Program-made: the position numbers and the translations under genes | Shown here: positions 58,991 to 64,000 of the stretch, piece by piece | Numbering within the stretch: the stretch's first letter is position 1 | How the letters are laid out: each line of letters begins with the position of its first letter | NCBI GenBank assembly: GCA_015065165.1 | Contig: SVQU01000003.1 | Span: 1 to 64,000 of the forward strand | Length of the DNA stretch: 64,000 bases | Source: Oscillospiraceae bacterium | GTDB lineage: Bacteria; Bacillota; Clostridia; Oscillospirales; CAG-382 | Direction of reading: 5' to 3' | Notes under the pieces: generated by a model | What the model saw: the letters and a program-made list of their open reading frames with translations, nothing else | Told to the model about the DNA's origin: nothing | Database searches by the model: none

Positions 58991-61900
58991 AAAAATCGGT
59001 ATTTCTAAATTGTTTTCACCCTTTGGAATTTCCAATGGGAAGGTTACGGCGTTGCCGTTGAATTTCGGAACAGTTACATCCTTTGATGCGGTAATTTTAA
59101 CCGTTCCCCGGCCTATTTTCAGTTGGGCATTATAAGGAACAATCGGGTTTACGGAAAGAATTTGGTTATTTCCAATCCTTATGCCGAAAACGTATTCCAA
59201 CATAATTTTGTAAAACCAAGATGAAGCCCCCGTATACCAGCTCCAACCACCCCTGCCCCCAAATTCGCCGTTGTAAATATCCGCCGAAATAACGTAGGGC
59301 TCGACCTTGTATTTTTTGGCAAGAGCTTTGTCGTTCATCCGTGAGGTTGGGTTAATGCAATCTAAAATTGCCAAGGCTTCGTTATACATCCCTGCCTTTA
59401 TACATCCCAACGCACCCCAAAGTGCGCCGTGGGAATATTGACCGCCGTTTTCTCTTATACCCGCAACGTAGCCGCGGATATAGCCAACCCTTGCTTTTCC
59501 GTTGGCAAAGGGCGGTGAAAAAAGCTTGAATATGCGGTATTTTTCGTCATAAAGCTTTGAAAATGCGGTGGTTAACCCTGTTTTTACCCTTTCCTCATCC
59601 AACCCCGCTATTGCGCCAAGGGCTTGGGAAAGGATATCGATTTTACATTCCTCGCTATCCTCAACACCCAGAATGGTTCCGTCATCACAAAAGGCACGGG
59701 CGTATCTATCCCCGTAAAAAGCGTGAGCCTCCAAGGCGTTCTTTAATTTTTTGCAGGTATCCTTAAGAAATTCTGCGGTTTCGGTATCGCCCATTCTTTC
59801 ACAAATGGGAACAAAGCGGTTTGCGGAAAGGATATAAAGCATACTGCTGAAAACGCTTTCGCCCTCTCCCTTTTCGCCAACCAAGGAAAATGCATCGTTC
59901 CAATCACAGCTGCCCATAAGGATTAAGCCGTGTTTACCAAGCCTTAATCCACCGCGGAAAACCCTTTTACAGTGTTGGTAGACCGTTTCTTTAATTTCGC
60001 TTCTTTGGGGTTGCTCGTATCTTTCGTTTTGGTTCCCCAACGGGGGCGAGGACAAATAGAAAACAGGAATTTCCAACAAGGAAAAATCACTGGTTTTTTC
60101 TAAATAATCGGAAACAACCAAGGGGAGATAAAGCAAATCGTCGGAGCATTTACTTTTTATACCTCGGTTAACCTTATTAAAGTTTCGGGTGTGCCACCAG
60201 TGCATCACCGTTCCGTCCTCGTATTGGTGGGCGCAGCATCTTATTAGATGGGTACGCACCGCCAAGGGGTTTGAAAACACAAGGGCAAGGCAATCCTGCA
60301 ATTGGTCGCGAAAGCCGTATGCCCCGCCGCTTTGATAAAAAGAGCCGCGGGCATAAAAACGGCAAGCCGAAACCTGATAGGGCAGGAAAAAGTTAAACAT
60401 TCTGTCGGAAAGTTGGTTTTCGGTTTCCACCTTAATGGGGGGCAGGAATGAATTTGCAAAATCCACAGCCTTTGTGAATTCGTTTTGGAAGAAACCAAAA
60501 TTCACACAAGCCGCAACGTTTTTCGCCCCCGCTTGGGTTTGACAAGCACCCAGAAAAAAGAGAATTTCGTTGCCCTCTCCGTGAAAAGAGCAATTTTTCG
60601 GGTTCGCTTTACCTCCGCAGACCCCTGCAAAGCCAATACCCTCGGGAAAGGTCATACCAAAGGGATTTTTAAAAAGAAGACATTGGTTGTTTCCCTTTTC
60701 GTAATTTAAAACCTCAATTCCGTTAATAGGCGAAACGCTGTCTCCCATAACCGGCTTTAACAAAAAATCCACCGATATGGGAAAATCGCTTTTTATTTTA
60801 ATAAGCTTTACGGGGTATTTAGGCGGTATTACAACCGTTACCGAAAAGGCGTTGCCCTTTATTTCCCCCTCGTAAACCACAAAACCCTTTTCGTACCTTA
60901 CCTTTTTGGAAACAGCGCAAAGGTCATAGAATTTGTTTTCAAGGGAGAGCAGGAGCCTTTCGCCGTTATCCGAAAAATAGTTATCGCCGTAGAACGAGCA
61001 AATGCGTCTTTCGCGGGCGTTATCGAAAAAGGTATAGCCAAGGCTGTTTTGAGTTACCACCGTAGAAAATCTGTAACCTGTTAGGATAAAGGAATAGGGC
61101 GAATCGAAGATATTGCTTTTATCCACAACGAAGCCCTCGGGGAGGAAATATCCCTTTGGGGCGGAAATACCTTTTTCGGGGACCGCGAGAGGTGTTTTAT
61201 CCCCTAAATCGGTGATTATATTGCCCTTTAACTCACCGTCTCCCTCTTCATCGCTATATTTAAAATCGGTTTCAAAATCCAAATAAAAATGGGATGAATC
61301 CTTTAAGGCAGAATACAAATCGCCGTCGATTTCGCTTTTGGAAAGGAAGAATATCCCCTGCCGTTTGCCGATATAACGTGAAGCGCCCACACGGGCACAG
61401 CAATCTCTTAGAGCCTTCTCCACAGGACGGTTATATTTATCGTTATCGTTGACGATAAACACTAATTCCATCCGAATGCAGGCGTTTGAAAGGGTTAAAA
61501 ACGCCTTTAACAATTCCTCGGTGCGGGTTAGGGCGGGCTTTGAAAGCTCGATAACCGCCAAGGGGTAATCCCCCGAAATGGATTTCGCCCACAGCTTGTT
61601 TATATCGCAAACAGAAAAGGCTTCTTTTGGGCTTACCCCCCTGCCGAATAACAAAGATGGCAATAAGCTTTCAATTGTTTCGTTATAATCGGGCAATTGG
61701 GTTTCGCCCTTATCGTTACGGGCAAGCCGTATATTTCTTTCACATTCACCTTTTGTTTCACCGCAGGTTATTAAAAACGCGCTTTTACCCCCCTCGGCAT
61801 TTTCGCACCTTGCAAGGCAAAGGGGTGTTATACACGCCCCCGTTTTGTTGTCGGTTTCGCAAAAGCCGTAATCCAAGGGAGAATCCGCCTTGGGAATTAC

Positions 61901-64000
61901 TGAATTTTCCTTTGTGGTTAAAAAGGAAAAGGACATATCCTTATATTTCGGCGCGATTGCAAGGGTGAAAATATGGCTTCCGTCATTTCGGCTTCGGCGG
62001 TGGAAATAAAGAATTCTTTTGTTTTTATCATATTCACTTTCGATAAAAAGGCGGGAAAAGGAAATATGAGAAAGAAAATTCTTTGGAGAATCCAAAACGG
62101 GCTCGAAAACAATTGAGATATCATATTTTTTCAAAGCCTCTGCCCTTGTGCTTATAATAAAGCAGTTACAGTTTTTTGCCATACTGTATCTAACTCGGGC
62201 GGAAAAATCACGGCTTGACGCGATATGGGAAACAAAGCTGTTTCCCCTCTCGAAGGTGTAATTTATATCTCCGTCGCAAAGGGGTGTACAGCCGTAAACC
62301 GAATTTCCCTTTTTGAACACTACCCCAAGGCTGAAGCCCAAGGAATATTTATCGAAAACAGTGTTACAAAGGGCACGCTCACCGCAATTTAACCCCACGT
62401 GGCCGTTGCCCGATATAACCGCTGTCATATCCCCCCTGGTTATCAATGCCGCCGATGGGTTGGATAGATTTGTCTTCTCTGTACGCTGGGCAAACCGCTG
62501 TATAGCTTTATATTTACGGGGGCGGGTGTATTCATCCTCGAAAATATGGGCATCCACAGGAATTTTTTCCTGCAACAGCTCGCAGGCGGAGGACAGACGT
62601 ATATCCGAAAGGAAGCGTTTAACGAAAATATTATCCTTAACCGCATTTAACACGGCGATAATGCTCATACCCACGTGATGCGCCATATAGCTTTTAACGC
62701 ATACCCCGCCCGATTGGTTGTTAAAGTCCAATGCTTCATATAAACCGTATTTACCGTACATCCCGCGGGATTCCAACGTGTTAAGGTTTTTAACGGCGGC
62801 GTTACCCAAAAGGCAAAGGGACAAATAAGTTGAATAGGGCGAGCATATATTTTCGTCATTGGAAATGCGCCTTAACGCCAATGCTTGTATACCGTTTGCC
62901 TTATACTGATAATTCATTTCGCTGTCGAAGGAATAAAAACCGCTTTCGCTTATGCCCCAAGGGTCGGATTCTGCCCTTTGTATCATCAAAGCAAAGGCTA
63001 TGCTTTCGAACATAAAGGAATCGCGGTATAAGGGCAAAAACAGCTGGGGCATTAAATATTCAAAGGCTGTGCCCGACCAGCTTAGCATACCCATATATCC
63101 CGATTTGTGTGTTAACGTTCTGCCAAGCTTTTCCCAATGCTTTTTGCTTACCGCAGAGGTGGCAACGGCATAATAACCCGTCATACGGGCTTCGCTCATA
63201 AGCAGGTCATAACAACCGGTTTCGTTGGTTTCGTCGTTAGCGTTTACACCGATTTTAAACAGATTGCGTTTTTTATCATACAAGGGCAAAAGGTCGGTGT
63301 CGGTTATAAGCTTTTTTATACGGCTTACGATTTCGTGCAAACGCGGTTCTTGGTGGGAATAGTCGTTAAGCCCTTCCTTTAAAGCGGAAAGCATAACGAT
63401 AAAGTTACCGCTGTCCACCGTAGAAACAAATCTGTCCCCGATAACCGAAAGGTTAGATATATCATACCAATTGTAAAGATTGCCGTGATATTTTTCTAAC
63501 TTTTCGATAACCGTCAAGGAAGAATCCAACCGCGAAAATAACACCGCAGAATCGATTAATTCAAGGTCGCGGGCGGCAAGAAGTGAAACCAGATAAAAGC
63601 CGATATTCGTGGGCGAGGTTCGCATTGCCACACTGTAAACGGGTGAAAACTGAATATTATCGGGGGGCAGATGGTTGGTTTTTTCCCCCACGTTGTCATA
63701 ATAAAAGGCAAACATATCCTTTGCGTGGGCGGTAAGAGTTTTTTTCTGTTCCTCGGTTAGGTGAGTTTTTGCCAATTCGCCCCCGTCCAACCGTTTAGAA
63801 AGCACTGCCGAAACAAGAGGATAAACAAAATACATCACCCCGCAAAATCTGACAAAGGGCGGGTTTGCGAAAATCAAAATTATAAGTCCCAAAGCCACCG
63901 AGGAAAGGCTGTCCATAACGTATTTACCCAGCCCCGAGGAAAGTTTTTCGGCTTGGGCGGCGGTGGTCCATTCCAAGGTTTTCTGCCGTGTGAACAGTCT
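58988..64000 (-). CDS. GT84/GH94 family protein (cyclic beta-1,2-glucan synthase-like), 5' end outside window
   Basis: The C-terminal 1670 codons of a giant protein are visible; the frame is open to the window edge and the first residues (RLFTRQKTLEWTTAAQAEK) are internal to the family, so the start lies beyond 64000. Two or three membrane helices come first (the end of the GT84/IniGT part), then a glucoamylase-like domain (EARMTGYYAVATSAVSKKHWEKLGRT, MLSWSGTAFEYLMPQLFLP). GH94 carbohydrate-binding and catalytic parts follow, with GSCDWNDAF (about residue 1360 from the TTG at 63976) holding the family's general acid. Homologues in proteobacteria make or process beta-1,2-glucans; here it may instead be a 1,2-beta-oligoglucan enzyme. 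Confidence 0.85.
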   Translation of the reverse strand, partial: RLFTRQKTLEWTTAAQAEKLSSGLGKYVMDSLSSVALGLIILIFANPPFVRFCGVMYFVYPLVSAVLSKRLDGGELAKTHLTEEQKKTLTAHAKDMFAFYYDNVGEKTNHLPPDNIQFSPVYSVAMRTSPTNIGFYLVSLLAARDLELIDSAVLFSRLDSSLTVIEKLEKYHGNLYNWYDISNLSVIGDRFVSTVDSGNFIVMLSALKEGLNDYSHQEPRLHEIVSRIKKLITDTDLLPLYDKKRNLFKIGVNANDETNETGCYDLLMSEARMTGYYAVATSAVSKKHWEKLGRTLTHKSGYMGMLSWSGTAFEYLMPQLFLPLYRDSFMFESIAFALMIQRAESDPWGISESGFYSFDSEMNYQYKANGIQALALRRISNDENICSPYSTYLSLCLLGNAAVKNLNTLESRGMYGKYGLYEALDFNNQSGGVCVKSYMAHHVGMSIIAVLNAVKDNIFVKRFLSDIRLSSACELLQEKIPVDAHIFEDEYTRPRKYKAIQRFAQRTEKTNLSNPSAALITRGDMTAVISGNGHVGLNCGERALCNTVFDKYSLGFSLGVVFKKGNSVYGCTPLCDGDINYTFERGNSFVSHIASSRDFSARVRYSMAKNCNCFIISTRAEALKKYDISIVFEPVLDSPKNFLSHISFSRLFIESEYDKNKRILYFHRRSRNDGSHIFTLAIAPKYKDMSFSFLTTKENSVIPKADSPLDYGFCETDNKTGACITPLCLARCENAEGGKSAFLITCGETKGECERNIRLARNDKGETQLPDYNETIESLLPSLLFGRGVSPKEAFSVCDINKLWAKSISGDYPLAVIELSKPALTRTEELLKAFLTLSNACIRMELVFIVNDNDKYNRPVEKALRDCCARVGASRYIGKRQGIFFLSKSEIDGDLYSALKDSSHFYLDFETDFKYSDEEGDGELKGNIITDLGDKTPLAVPEKGISAPKGYFLPEGFVVDKSNIFDSPYSFILTGYRFSTVVTQNSLGYTFFDNARERRICSFYGDNYFSDNGERLLLSLENKFYDLCAVSKKVRYEKGFVVYEGEIKGNAFSVTVVIPPKYPVKLIKIKSDFPISVDFLLKPVMGDSVSPINGIEVLNYEKGNNQCLLFKNPFGMTFPEGIGFAGVCGGKANPKNCSFHGEGNEILFFLGACQTQAGAKNVAACVNFGFFQNEFTKAVDFANSFLPPIKVETENQLSDRMFNFFLPYQVSACRFYARGSFYQSGGAYGFRDQLQDCLALVFSNPLAVRTHLIRCCAHQYEDGTVMHWWHTRNFNKVNRGIKSKCSDDLLYLPLVVSDYLEKTSDFSLLEIPVFYLSSPPLGNQNERYEQPQRSEIKETVYQHCKRVFRGGLRLGKHGLILMGSCDWNDAFSLVGEKGEGESVFSSMLYILSANRFVPICERMGDTETAEFLKDTCKKLKNALEAHAFYGDRYARAFCDDGTILGVEDSEECKIDILSQALGAIAGLDEERVKTGLTTAFSKLYDEKYRIFKLFSPPFANGKARVGYIRGYVAGIRENGGQYSHGALWGALGCIKAGMYNEALAILDCINPTSRMNDKALAKKYKVEPYVISADIYNGEFGGRGGWSWYTGASSWFYKIMLEYVFGIRIGNNQILSVNPIVPYNAQLKIGRGTVKITASKDVTVPKFNGNAVTFPLEIPKGENNLEIPIF

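Overview
The window reads as chromosomal DNA of a moderately AT-rich, endospore-forming Clostridia bacterium, most like the gut Oscillospirales/Ruminococcaceae group. The evidence is Spo0A, a GerA-family germinant receptor subunit, a SpoIID-like peptidoglycan-binding protein, a Prp protease paired with an L27 that carries the Firmicutes N-terminal extension, three secreted proteins ending in dockerin modules, and clean sigma-A promoters (TTGACA, 17 bp, TATAAT variants) with Firmicutes-type ribosome binding sites. The taxonomic placement is inference; no rRNA is present.

Layout. 0.1-1 kb: tRNA-fMet, tRNA-Leu and an ECF S component. 1-6.4 kb: an operon of a GNAT acetyltransferase, a heterodimeric ABC exporter and an NTP_transf_5 protein. 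6.5-13.7 kb: a lipoprotein, a SpoIID-like multi-repeat protein, then the operon TVP38/asnA/cysK/pyridoxamine kinase. 13.8-20.6 kb (minus): D,D-carboxypeptidase, class II aldolase, a glucosaminidase and a leucine-rich-repeat protein, the last two with dockerins. 20.7-27.4 kb: translation and growth genes (prfA, an S1-domain protein, obgE, rpmA-prp-rplU) and spo0A, interrupted by a 0.9 kb array of palindromic repeats. 27.9-34.7 kb: a lipoprotein, a degenerate LytM protein, gerA, a PRK06851-type ATPase, a TIGR04086 protein and a DtxR-family regulator. 34.9-39.8 kb: an AT-rich plus-strand run of unrecognised membrane and secreted proteins, a CAT-family acetyltransferase and a lipoprotein resembling part of SecD. 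39.9-51.2 kb: lipoproteins (one with HELSH), trxA-trxB, a CapA-like protein, an aldo/keto reductase with two 4Fe-4S motifs, galT, a serine hydrolase, trmL-pth-nitroreductase. 51.2-64 kb: a hairpin-rich element with terminal inverted repeats, a phosphodiester glycosidase, an 0.84 kb intergenic region holding a repeated putative small transcript and a repeat element, glgB, a dockerin-bearing metallophosphoesterase, and the C-terminal 1.66 kaa of a GT84/GH94 protein like cyclic beta-1,2-glucan synthase that runs off the right edge.

No prophage, CRISPR array or transposase gene was found. The strongest unexplained signals are non-coding: (1) a tandem array at 22.9-23.8 kb of a 160-179 bp unit made of three hairpins, with compensatory base changes in one stem; (2) a 363 bp element at 51.19-51.55 kb bounded by perfect 10 bp inverted repeats and filled with mirrored GTGATAT/ATATCAC hairpin modules; (3) a promoter-to-terminator unit at 53.16-53.54 kb with five degenerate repeats, three of which end in a ribosome-binding-site-like stretch plus a two-codon ORF.
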